From Acidimicrobiales bacterium (lineage in GTDB: Bacteria; Actinomycetota; Acidimicrobiia; Acidimicrobiales; Palsa-688), in the NCBI GenBank assembly GCA_036378675.1, contig DASUWA010000004.1, positions 1 to 41,341 on the forward strand: 41,341 nucleotides of DNA, in the 5' to 3' direction. Positions 7,889 through 15,946 of the stretch are shown piece after piece; the first letter of the stretch is position 1; each line of letters begins with the position of its first letter. A program made the position numbers and the translations under genes. The notes beneath the pieces were generated by a model. It was given only the letters and a program-made list of their open reading frames with translations. It was not told where the DNA came from and made no database searches.

Positions 7889-8671
7889 ATGGCAGAACGC
7901 TTTGGTGACGTGACAGTGGATGTCGGCGAAGACTTCGTTGCAGAGGTTGAGATCCATCGCCCACCAAACAACTTCTTCGATGCCTCGCTCATCCGCAACC
8001 TCGCCGACGCTTACTCGGCGCTCGACAAAGATCCCTCCTGCCGCGCGATCCTCCTCTGCTCCGAAGGAAAGCATTTCTGCGCCGGCGCTGATTTTCATCA
8101 GGAGAGCGACGCCGCGCCTCTGCCCACGGAGGGCGTGATGACCCTCTACCAAGAAGCCGTTCGGCTCTTCCGGGCGGAACTCCCCGTGGTCGTAGCCGTC
8201 CAGGGCGCTGCCATCGGTGGCGGGCTCGGCGTGGCTTGTTCGGCCGACTTTCGTGTGGGAGCCCCCGAAGCGCGCTTCGCGGCCAACTTCGCGCGGCTCG
8301 GCTTTCATCAGGGTTTCGGTTTGACCGTCACGTTGCCGCGCATTGTCGGGGAGCAGCGCGCGCTCGAGATGCTTTACACGGGCCGGCGGATCGGCGGCGA
8401 AGAGTCGGCGCGCATTGGCCTGCTCGACCGGCTTGCACCCCTTGACGGCCTGCGCGCCGCGGCGAGGGAGCTGGCCAGGGAGATCGCCGGCTCGGCGCCC
8501 CTCGCGGTCCGGTCGATCCGTCAGACGATGCGCGGGAATCTGGCCGACGAGGTTGCTCGCGCGACCGAGCGGGAGGACGCCGAGCAGACCCGCCTTCGCA
8601 CCACCGCCGACTTCGCCGAAGGCACCAAGGCAAGCTTCGAGAGACGGGATCCGGTCTTCACCGGGCGCTGA
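7889..8671 (+). CDS. Enoyl-CoA hydratase/isomerase family protein, lacking one catalytic Glu
   Basis: The 260 residues have the crotonase fold: oxyanion-hole strand HFCAGADFH, then GAAIGGGLGVACSADFRV and ALEMLYTGRRIGGEESARIGLLD. The second family Glu (E164 of rat hydratase) is kept in LEMLYTG. The first (E144) appears replaced: the aligned segment reads RFAANFARLGFHQGFG, with Phe at that place. A classical syn-hydration is therefore doubtful, and an isomerase, hydrolase or decarboxylase-like reaction on an acyl-CoA is as likely. An 8707-8744 hairpin follows the gene. Confidence 0.85.
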   Translation: MAERFGDVTVDVGEDFVAEVEIHRPPNNFFDASLIRNLADAYSALDKDPSCRAILLCSEGKHFCAGADFHQESDAAPLPTEGVMTLYQEAVRLFRAELPVVVAVQGAAIGGGLGVACSADFRVGAPEARFAANFARLGFHQGFGLTVTLPRIVGEQRALEMLYTGRRIGGEESARIGLLDRLAPLDGLRAAARELAREIAGSAPLAVRSIRQTMRGNLADEVARATEREDAEQTRLRTTADFAEGTKASFERRDPVFTGR

Positions 8672-8706
8672 CCGCCGGCTTCCTCGCAGCAGCGGGGAGC
8701 CTTAGT

Positions 8707-8744
8707 GGGTAGCGAAAATCGACCATGATCGATTTTCCCTACCC
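8707..8744. terminator. Long AT-centred inverted repeat between convergent genes
   Basis: 16-base arms (8707-8722 and 8729-8744) pair with one mismatch around the 6-base loop CCATGA. The site lies between the crotonase stop and the stop of the small membrane protein, so a bidirectional terminator is likely. There is no T-run, and the AAAATCGA/TCGATTTT core is unusually AT-rich here, so a protein-binding site is an alternative. Confidence 0.55.
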
Positions 8745-8752
8745 GGCCGTGC

Positions 8753-8920
8753 TCAGTGGACCCGGTGGTACGCCCAGTCGAGACCCAGGATTACCGCGGC
8801 CGCCAGCAACGCCACCATCACGACGGCGAAGATGAGATCCGCCTTACGGGTGAGCAGTCCGTAGATTCCGAGCAGCTGCGCCACCCCGAGACAAATGCCT
8901 GCAAGAACCAAAAGACTCAC
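8753..8920 (-). CDS. Small two-helix membrane protein
   Basis: A 55-residue protein read from GTG at 8920. The first hydrophobic segment (LLVLAGICLGVAQLLGIYGL) is followed by a charged turn TRKAD, then a second segment (IFAVVMVALLAAAVILGL) and the polar tail DWAYHRVH. Two transmembrane helices with a short cytoplasmic-type turn are clear; no family was recognised. The gene is convergent with the crotonase and ends at the 8707-8744 hairpin. Reading-frame quality, hydrophobic pattern and position support it, but the start has no obvious Shine-Dalgarno sequence. The 81 bases between it and the next gene (8921-9001) hold nothing else recognised. Confidence 0.6.
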   Translation of the reverse strand: MSLLVLAGICLGVAQLLGIYGLLTRKADLIFAVVMVALLAAAVILGLDWAYHRVH

Positions 8921-9001
8921 GCGTTGTCGGGGCCGGCGATACGCATCCGAGTAAGGGTAATGGCGCGACCTCGGCCGCGGCCAGCACCCCCTTCATTCCC
9001 C

Positions 9002-9541
9002 TCAGGGAATAGGCGGGGTCCACAGGTCGAGAGCGTCCTCGGCCAGCCACTCGATGTTGCCGTCGCGAACGCCGCTCGACGACACGATTCCGTGCTCCAA
9101 AGGAAGTTGCAGCACCAGCGCGCCGGCGGGAAGGTCCGCAGGCACGACGCCGTGTCGTGGCGCGAGGAGTACGCGGGGAAGCAGGGCCACGGCAGCATCA
9201 CGCGCGGAGCCCGACCCGCCGTACCAGCCGGGATCGGTGACCTGGAGCCACTTGTCGCTGCCGAGCACCACCGCGTCGTAGCCGGCGGCGATGTCGGAGA
9301 TCAGGCCGCCGTCGTTGACGGCGACCGAGAGCCATGTCCTCGTTGCTGCGACCGCGTCGAGGAGCCGGACACGTTGGTCGAGCTGAGAGACGCCCGAGTC
9401 CTTTTTTCCGAGTGGGGAGTTCGAGACAGCGAGGACGAGCCGGTCGAGGCCACCCTGCCGCCACGCCGCCTCGGCGATCGCCACGTGGGCGACCGTCGGA
9501 GGGTCGAACGTGCCCGGGTAGACCCCGACCGTCTCGCTCAC
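9002..9541 (-). CDS. Nucleotidyltransferase-fold protein (nicotinate-nucleotide adenylyltransferase-like)
   Basis: The 179-residue protein has the cytidylyltransferase-fold start VYPGTFDPPTVAHVAIAEAA and a C-terminal VSSSGVRDG that matches the ISSTxxR motif for ATP phosphates. Enzymes of this fold join a nucleotide to NaMN, NMN or phosphopantetheine. The usual (H/T)xGH motif reads TVAH here, with Ala for Gly, so substrate choice is uncertain. It starts seven bases after the ahcY stop and is surely co-transcribed with it. A link between adenosyl turnover and NAD or CoA synthesis is an inference from position only. Confidence 0.72.
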   Translation of the reverse strand: MSETVGVYPGTFDPPTVAHVAIAEAAWRQGGLDRLVLAVSNSPLGKKDSGVSQLDQRVRLLDAVAATRTWLSVAVNDGGLISDIAAGYDAVVLGSDKWLQVTDPGWYGGSGSARDAAVALLPRVLLAPRHGVVPADLPAGALVLQLPLEHGIVSSSGVRDGNIEWLAEDALDLWTPPIP

Positions 9542-9548
9542 GATCGGC

Positions 9549-10970
<1,422 letters not shown>

Positions 10971-10976
10971 TGGTGG

Positions 10977-10984
10977 CCTCCTTT
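10977..10984 (-). promoter_or_regulatory. Ribosome binding site of ahcY
   Basis: AAAGGAGG on the minus strand, six to seven bases before the ATG at 10970. It fixes the start and contrasts with the leaderless genes around it, implying an mRNA with a leader. Confidence 0.8.
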
Positions 10985-11013
10985 TTTGATGAGTTCCAGG
11001 TCTTGACGGGATC

Positions 11014-11135
11014 GGCTTTGCGTGGGACGAGTCGCTCTCCGGTAGATGGTTTTGTGGGACATCTCGCTTTTGAGGGACAAATGAGCGGCTAAGCGCCCCG
11101 GATGTCCCGAAGAAACCGAATGTCATACAAAACTC
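11014..11135. repeat. Intergenic element copy 1: three direct units, 24-base spacer, two inverted units
   Basis: Units resemble GGNTTTNTNNGGGACA. Left units end at 11028, 11061 and 11079. Inverted units start at 11103 (TGTCCCGAAGAAACC) and 11121 (TGTCATACAAAACTC). Exactly 24 bases separate the third left unit from the first inverted GTCCC. The same architecture and spacer recur at 28102-28211. Multiple terminal repeats of this kind resemble ends of IS21-type elements, but no transposase is present; a MITE or regulatory repeat is equally possible. Confidence 0.6.
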
Positions 11136-11256
11136 AGCTCGGAGCGCGACGCAACACGCTCGCCGGGCCGGGGCCTTCAGGCCCTTCCCGTCTGGTCGGC
11201 CCGGACACCGCCAGCATACCTTGCGGTTGAGGGCCCCATCCGTGTCGAACTCACGG

Positions 11257-11262
11257 TACGTT
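11257..11262 (+). promoter_or_regulatory. Leaderless -10 element of the LmbE-like gene
   Basis: TACGTT six bases before the GTG at 11269; it decides among several possible starts. Confidence 0.5.
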
Positions 11263-11268
11263 CAACCC

Positions 11269-11982
11269 GTGGAAGACGTTCCCGATCGCATCCTGGTCGT
11301 GTTTGCCCATCCCGACGACGTCGACTTCGGTGCCGCGGGGAGCGTTGCCCGTTGGACCGACGCCGGTGCCACGGTGACGTATTGCGTAGTGACGGACGGG
11401 GCTGCCGGCGGCTCGGATCCATCGGTATCCCGGGACCAGATGCGCGTGATTCGCCGGAAGGAGCAAGAGGCGGCCGCGGCGGAGGTGGGGGTCAAGGAAC
11501 TGGTGTGGCTCGGGTACCCGGACGGGCAGGTCGAGGCGTCGATCGAGCTGCGCAAGGACATCACCCGGGTTATCCGAGAGACCCGCCCGCAGCGCGTTCT
11601 GGCCCCGAGCCCTGATCGCATGTGGGACCGGATCTTCGCCAGCCACCCGGACCATCTCGCGGTCGGCGAAGCCGCGATGTGCGCCGTCTATCCGGACGCC
11701 CGCAACATCTTCGCGTTCCCCGAGCTGGCGGAGGCCGGCTTCCAGCCTCACACGGTGCCAGAGGTATGGCTCATGGGGGCACCCTCGTCCGACACCTACG
11801 TGGATGTCACCGATACATTCGATCGCAAGATGGCCGCGCTGCGCTCTCACGTCAGCCAGATCGGCGACCGCGAGGGGGAGCTGACCGACTTCGTCCGCAC
11901 GTTTCTCTCCGACAACGGACGACGGGCTGGATGGGTAGACGGTCGTCTCGCCGAAGGCTTCCGTCGCATCGTTACCGGTTAG
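11269..11982 (+). CDS. LmbE/PIG-L family zinc deacetylase (MshB/Mca-like)
   Basis: The protein (237 residues from GTG 11269) opens with RILVVFAHPDDVDFGAAG; the AHPDD motif (13-17) gives the zinc His and Asp and the catalytic Asp of this family. ASHPDHLAVGEAA supplies the third zinc His. Family members remove acetyl groups from GlcNAc-containing substrates, including mycothiol precursors and conjugates in actinobacteria. It is shorter than typical MshB and has no neighbouring mycothiol gene, so the substrate is open. The frame extends upstream to 11221, but TACGTT six bases before 11269 and placement of the motif favour this start. Confidence 0.82.
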   Translation: MEDVPDRILVVFAHPDDVDFGAAGSVARWTDAGATVTYCVVTDGAAGGSDPSVSRDQMRVIRRKEQEAAAAEVGVKELVWLGYPDGQVEASIELRKDITRVIRETRPQRVLAPSPDRMWDRIFASHPDHLAVGEAAMCAVYPDARNIFAFPELAEAGFQPHTVPEVWLMGAPSSDTYVDVTDTFDRKMAALRSHVSQIGDREGELTDFVRTFLSDNGRRAGWVDGRLAEGFRRIVTG

Positions 11983-11993
11983 ATCGCATCAGC

Positions 11994-12061
11994 ACGGCCG
12001 GGCGTGGGGCAGGGGCCCCCACGCTCCCGGAGGAGGCCGGGTTAGGGCCCCGGCCGGGCTC
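11994..12061 (-). repeat. Palindromic intergenic repeat, copy 1
   Basis: Read on the minus strand it contains CCCGG-CCTCCT-CCGGG, then GCGTGGGG paired with CCCCACGC around a 7-base loop, then CCCGGCCGT. It sits between convergent genes, in the 3' region of the acyl-CoA dehydrogenase transcript. Related copies lie at 17358, 22804 and 22871. It may act as a terminator. Confidence 0.6.
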
Positions 12062-12063
12062 GA

Positions 12064-13263
12064 TTACAGAGTTTCCGAGAACGGCTTGTCCTTGTCGACC
12101 CTCGGCTCGGGCGGCAGCCCGAGGACCCTCTCTCCGAGGATGTTGTGTTGGATCTCGTCGGTGCCGCCACGAATCGACAACGACGGGCTCATCAAGAACA
12201 TCGTCTCCCACTCGTCCGGATCATCCGCACCAACGGTTGCTTCCGCACCCTCGGTCGTCATCCCTAGCGATGCCAGTTTCTTTATGAACGCCGTGCCGCG
12301 CAGCTTCGACAGCGAATCCTCCGGACCGGGCGGCCGCCCGGCGGCCCGCTCCGCCTTTGCTCTCTCCGCAGACCAGCCGGCGATCCTGTACTCCGCGATC
12401 CGGGAGGCGAGTTGATCGCGAAGAACCGCGGGTGACGCTGAATCTGGGATCCTCGCGGCGAGCCGGCGCATCTGATCGAAAGTGACCCCAAGCCCGCCCC
12501 CAAGTGCTCCGCGCTCGAAGGAAAGGCAGGTGATCCCGACCGCCCAGCCCTGCCCGATATCACCGATCCTGTCGGTGTCGGGAAGCCACACGTCGTCCAT
12601 GAACACTTCGTTGAAATGAGCGTCGCGGTTCATCTGCACGAGCGGCCGCACTGTCACGCCTCGCGACGACATGTCGAGACCGAACGCGGTGATGCCCTTG
12701 TGCTTGGGAATGCTCGGATCGTGTCTCGCCAACAACAGACCCCACTCGGAGTAATGAGCCCTCGACGTCCACACCTTCGATCCGGTGATTCTCCATCCAT
12801 CACCGTCCCTCGTTGCCCGCGCCTTGAGCCCGGCGAGATCGGAGCCGGCGTCAGGCTCTGAGAACATCTGGCACCAGATCTCCTCGCCGCTTCGCAAGGG
12901 TGGGAGCCAGCGCGCCTTCTGCTCCACGTTCCCGTGGGCGAGAATGGTCGGCCCGACCAGGTCGATGCCGACGAGGAACGGATAAAGGTCCGGTGCTTTG
13001 AACCCCGACAGGACGGACCTGACCACGTTGGCTTCGGCCTTGCCGAGACCCATCCCGCCGTACTCGACGGGCCAGGTCGGAACCGCGAACCCGCCGGCAG
13101 CGAGAAGTTTGAGGTAAGCGCGCCCCGAGTCGAGGTCGTCACTGCCGGCGCCGAGCACGGCGACGCGTTCCGCGGAGTCGCGGCGCTCGAGCAGCTGCGA
13201 CAGGCGCGCTCCGGTCTCGCGTCTCAGGGCGTCGAGCTCTTGGGCGTCAGGTTGGTTGGGCAC
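12064..13263 (-). CDS. Acyl-CoA dehydrogenase (FadE-like)
   Basis: The 399-residue protein fits the FAD acyl-CoA dehydrogenase family: VPTWPVEYGGMGLG near residue 65, IWCQMFSEPDAGSDLAGLKARA (flavin contact), WRITGSKVWTSRAHYSEWGLL and C-terminal GGTDEIQHNILGERVLGLP. It should introduce a 2,3 double bond into an acyl-CoA and pass electrons to ETF. The usual catalytic Glu before GT in the last segment is Gly here (RGGTDEIQ), as in many actinobacterial FadE proteins whose base lies elsewhere or which pair with another subunit. Its GTG start overlaps the ferrochelatase stop by 17 bases, implying coupled translation. Confidence 0.88.
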   Translation of the reverse strand: MPNQPDAQELDALRRETGARLSQLLERRDSAERVAVLGAGSDDLDSGRAYLKLLAAGGFAVPTWPVEYGGMGLGKAEANVVRSVLSGFKAPDLYPFLVGIDLVGPTILAHGNVEQKARWLPPLRSGEEIWCQMFSEPDAGSDLAGLKARATRDGDGWRITGSKVWTSRAHYSEWGLLLARHDPSIPKHKGITAFGLDMSSRGVTVRPLVQMNRDAHFNEVFMDDVWLPDTDRIGDIGQGWAVGITCLSFERGALGGGLGVTFDQMRRLAARIPDSASPAVLRDQLASRIAEYRIAGWSAERAKAERAAGRPPGPEDSLSKLRGTAFIKKLASLGMTTEGAEATVGADDPDEWETMFLMSPSLSIRGGTDEIQHNILGERVLGLPPEPRVDKDKPFSETL

Positions 13264-14260
13264 TGTTGATCGAATCTACCGATCCCGAAGGGCAGCAACC
13301 GGTCCGGCACGGAAACAGTGAGGCTGGTAAGTCGCCGATCACTTTCGGCGTCACCTCCGGATTCTCTGCTTCGGCCACCAGGTCAAGCACCATGCCCGCG
13401 AAGCGCGGATCGGTTCCGGGCGTCGGCGTCCTGATGAGCTCGATGCCGCGTTTGGCGGCGGTGTCCTTCGCGACGAGGTCGAGGTCGTGCACGACTTCCA
13501 TGTGGTCTGAGACGAAACCGATCGGCACGACGACGACCGTCTTCGTCTTGTCGTTCAGTTCGTTGATCGCGTCGTTGATGTCCGGCCCGAGCCACGGCTG
13601 TCCGGGACGCCCGGAACGGCTCTGGTAGACGATCTGCCAGGTGAGCGCGCCGGCGCTCTGGCCGACGACGTTCGCAACGTCGCAAAGCTCGCGTTCATAG
13701 TCGGACGCGCCTGCCATGGCCGCCGGGATGCTGTGGGCTGTCATCAGTACTGCAGCATCCGGGTGCTCTTTGAGCGCCTCACGCAACCCGTCGGCAAGTG
13801 GCTCGACGAATCCGGGATGGTTGAAAAAAGGTCGGAGTTTGATGACCTCGGGCGCGTCGAGACCGACACGTTCCCGCGCCGCCTCGATGTCCTCGATGTA
13901 CTGCCGGCAGCTGCTGTATGACGAGTAGGCCGAGGTGACAAACGCAGCAGCCCGTTCGATGGCGTCGTCGCGCATCTCCTCGATCACATCATCGAGGTAC
14001 GGGTACCAGTTGCGGTTTCCCCAGTAGACGGGCAGCTCGCGGTCTTGCGCGGTAAGGGTTCTTCGGATGTCGTCGATGAGCCGGCGGTTGAGCTCGTTGA
14101 TCGGGCTCACCCCGCCGAAGCGGTCGTACTGCCCGGCGACCTTTTCGAGCCGTTCCGTCGGGACGGCCCGGCCCCGGACGACGTTCTGCAAGAACGGCAT
14201 GACATCGTCGGGGCCTTCGGGGCCACCGAAAGATACGACCACGAGGGCATCGAACTTCAC
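13247..14260 (-). CDS. hemH: Ferrochelatase (probable coproporphyrin ferrochelatase)
   Basis: The 337-residue enzyme inserts iron into a porphyrin in heme synthesis. Signatures are VVVSFGGPEGPDDVMPFL, RFGGVSPIN, MTAHSIP with the metal-site His, and PIGFVSDHMEVVHDLD with the matching Glu. Cys118 (YSSCRQY) and C-terminal Cys318, Cys322 and Cys323 are candidate ligands for the [2Fe-2S] cluster known in actinobacterial enzymes. In actinobacteria this protein normally makes coproheme. Its start is GTG at 14260 with TAGGCT seven bases upstream. The acyl-CoA dehydrogenase overlaps its 3' end. Confidence 0.92.
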   Translation of the reverse strand: MKFDALVVVSFGGPEGPDDVMPFLQNVVRGRAVPTERLEKVAGQYDRFGGVSPINELNRRLIDDIRRTLTAQDRELPVYWGNRNWYPYLDDVIEEMRDDAIERAAAFVTSAYSSYSSCRQYIEDIEAARERVGLDAPEVIKLRPFFNHPGFVEPLADGLREALKEHPDAAVLMTAHSIPAAMAGASDYERELCDVANVVGQSAGALTWQIVYQSRSGRPGQPWLGPDINDAINELNDKTKTVVVVPIGFVSDHMEVVHDLDLVAKDTAAKRGIELIRTPTPGTDPRFAGMVLDLVAEAENPEVTPKVIGDLPASLFPCRTGCCPSGSVDSINSAQPT

Positions 14261-14267
14261 CGCCCCG

Positions 14268-14273
14268 AGCCTA
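14268..14273 (-). promoter_or_regulatory. Leaderless -10 element of ferrochelatase
   Basis: TAGGCT on the minus strand, seven bases before the GTG at 14260, inside the 36-base gap after the 3D-domain gene. Confidence 0.45.
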
Positions 14274-14296
14274 CGAGGCGGTGCGGGAATCCGTGC

Positions 14297-15658
14297 TCAG
14301 CTCTGCAACCACACCTCACGGTTCTGGGCGCCCCACGCGTTGCACTGCGCGGCCGTGGGCTCCCAGATGTCGAGGCGGTGACCGACGATCGAGCCCCCGG
14401 TGTCCTGTGCGATCCGAGTTCCGGCGCCGTCGACGTAGATGTGGCTTCCGAGCGGGATCACCGACGGGTCGACTGCGACGGTTTGGCTGTTGACCGGGGT
14501 GCCGGTCGCCGTGTTGCCACCCAGGTCGTAGCAGGTGACGAGGAACGTGCCGAGCGGCCGTCCCTGCGGCCCGACGACCGAAGCGGCTCCTACGGTTGCC
14601 GGGGGATCGGGCGGAGGGGGAGTTGGCCTGGTCGCCGCCCAGTACCCGGCTCCGTTCCGGGCGGCACCGATGGTTGCCACCTGGGTGCCGGACGGCTCGG
14701 TGGCGAGCGAACCGAGATAAGTCGCGTCGCCGAAGTTGAAGACTCCGCCGTCGGCCGCGGCGAGCCAGTACCCGCGGCCGCTTGTCGACGAGGCGATGCC
14801 CACTATCGAGGCGTTGAGATGCTGAGCGCCGGTGGAACCGAAGTAGCCGGCGTCTCCGAAGGTGAAGACACCCCCGTCGGAACCGACCAGCCAGTAGCCG
14901 GCTCCGGTCGGGGTGCCCGCAAGGCCGACGATCGGCTTGTTGAGCTGCACCCCGCCCAACGAACCGTGAAAGGCCGCGTCCCCAAAGGTGAAGACGCCGC
15001 CGTCCGACGCGACCAGCCAGTACCCGTGCCCGGTGTGCGTCGAGGCGATCCCGACGATCGGGGAGTTGAGATGCTGAGCGCCGGTTGAACCGAAGTAGCC
15101 GGCGTCACCAAATGTGAAGACACCTCCGTCGGAGCCGACGAGCCAGTATCCGTTCCCGGTTGGCGTGGCGGCGATCCCGACAATGGGGGAGTTGACGCGG
15201 ATCCCGCCGAGCGATCCGAAGTACCCGGCGTCGCCGTAGTTGAACACCCCGCCGTCGCCGGCGGTGAGCCAGTAACCGTTGCTGGACGGGGTTGCCGCGA
15301 ACCCGGCTACCGGCTTGGTGAGGTTGGCACCCGGTCCGCCGAGCCCGGCGGCCGAGCCGAATCCAGCCACGGCACCGGGGGTGTTCGCCGGCGGTGAGGG
15401 AGCGCTGTAGGCGGCGTTGCTGATGTGCAGGGGGGTGTGGACGGCCGGGTTCGCCGACGTCCGCGACAGGTGGGTCTGGTTTCCGAGCAGGAGAAGGGGG
15501 CCTGCTGCCGCAGTGGCGGCCACGAGGGCGACCTGCTTGGGGAGGCGACCGGGGCGGCGCCGGCGGAAGCCGGCGGGTCTGGGGCTGGTGCGGCCGAAAT
15601 CAGGACGGCCTGTACCAACCCCGCATTCGGGCGTGGGACTGCTTTCAGTTGTGTTCAC
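14297..15658 (-). CDS. Membrane-anchored or secreted wall protein: five 42-residue repeats plus C-terminal 3D domain
   Basis: The 453-residue protein has a basic N-terminus (RRRRPGR), a hydrophobic segment (about 42-60) and a Ser/Pro/Ala-rich linker. About five and a half repeats of 42 residues follow (about 113-345), each with GYWL, DGGVF, FGDA and PIVGIA-like blocks. The end (about 360-453) is a 3D domain: VDPSVIPLGSHIYVDG, AQDTGG and HRLDIWEP, the fold with three Asp seen in MltA-type lytic transglycosylases and Rpf-linked proteins. The repeats look like beta-propeller blades. Repeats 2 and 4 are almost identical in DNA, suggesting recent duplication. The start is GTG at 15658; a CRP-like site lies about 215 bases upstream. 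Confidence 0.85.
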   Translation of the reverse strand: MNTTESSPTPECGVGTGRPDFGRTSPRPAGFRRRRPGRLPKQVALVAATAAAGPLLLLGNQTHLSRTSANPAVHTPLHISNAAYSAPSPPANTPGAVAGFGSAAGLGGPGANLTKPVAGFAATPSSNGYWLTAGDGGVFNYGDAGYFGSLGGIRVNSPIVGIAATPTGNGYWLVGSDGGVFTFGDAGYFGSTGAQHLNSPIVGIASTHTGHGYWLVASDGGVFTFGDAAFHGSLGGVQLNKPIVGLAGTPTGAGYWLVGSDGGVFTFGDAGYFGSTGAQHLNASIVGIASSTSGRGYWLAAADGGVFNFGDATYLGSLATEPSGTQVATIGAARNGAGYWAATRPTPPPPDPPATVGAASVVGPQGRPLGTFLVTCYDLGGNTATGTPVNSQTVAVDPSVIPLGSHIYVDGAGTRIAQDTGGSIVGHRLDIWEPTAAQCNAWGAQNREVWLQS

Positions 15659-15946
15659 TTTGGGGGGGAACCCTTTCGTCAGCGCGCCGGCCGCGAAGAG
15701 CTCTTCAGAGCTGAAGGATTAGGGGAAGCGACCAGCGCGGGCCTCCGCTGGAAAGGGGAATGGCGGAGGTTGGCTTACGGCGCCCCGTCGGCGGTCTCTA
15801 GGACGGTCACCCGGGCGCCTTGTCTTTTCTTGGCCGAATAGGTTAACGGCACTAAGCGTTGACGGTACGGATTGTGACAAACGTCACGAGCAGGTAGGTC
15901 TACTAAGCCTGGCTCACTACCCGCGTTTGACGGAATCGAATCACCG
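15659..15946. other. Long leader/promoter region of the 3D-domain gene
   Basis: 288 bases without a convincing gene. The CRP-like site is at 15873-15888; a minus-strand TAACCT lies near 15838-15843. If that is the -10, the mRNA leader would be about 170 bases, long enough for a structured regulator. It contains short inverted repeats such as GAGCTCTTC-type segments near 15700. I could not match a known riboswitch core. Confidence 0.4.
15873..15888. promoter_or_regulatory. CRP/GlxR-type binding site
   Basis: TGTGA-CAAACG-TCACG matches the TGTGANNNNNNTCACA consensus at nine of ten positions. It lies upstream of the wall-hydrolase-like gene; mycobacterial CRP regulates rpfA through a similar site. 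This is an inference from consensus only. Confidence 0.55.

Larger units (their letters stand above)
10985..11268. other. Intergenic region ahcY / LmbE-like gene
   Basis: Holds the repeated element at 11014-11135 and the -10 element at 11257. No gene was seen. A minus-strand TATGAC near 11125-11130, inside the element's right part, is a possible ahcY -10. Confidence 0.45.

Noticed and set aside
6677-8308. 543-codon open frame on the minus strand across the aminotransferase and crotonase
   Set aside because: Antisense to two well-supported genes; Arg/Gly-rich translation with no domain, typical of high-GC shadow frames.
11014-11135. Intact insertion sequence
   Set aside because: Inverted multiple repeats resemble IS ends, but the interior is 24 bases and no transposase lies nearby.
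10985-11220. SAH riboswitch before ahcY
   Set aside because: The minus strand has CGCTCCGAG but not the conserved GGAGCGCTGC core; the region is better explained by the repeated element.
14045-15088. 347-codon plus-strand open frame
   Set aside because: Antisense to the 3D-domain repeats; its repeats only mirror the real gene.
15659-15870. Possible cyclic di-AMP (ydaO-type) riboswitch before the 3D-domain gene
   Set aside because: Such riboswitches precede wall-hydrolase genes in actinobacteria, and the leader is long enough, but I could not find the conserved GGGGGACCC and GGGGTGAAT cores. A covariance-model scan would decide.
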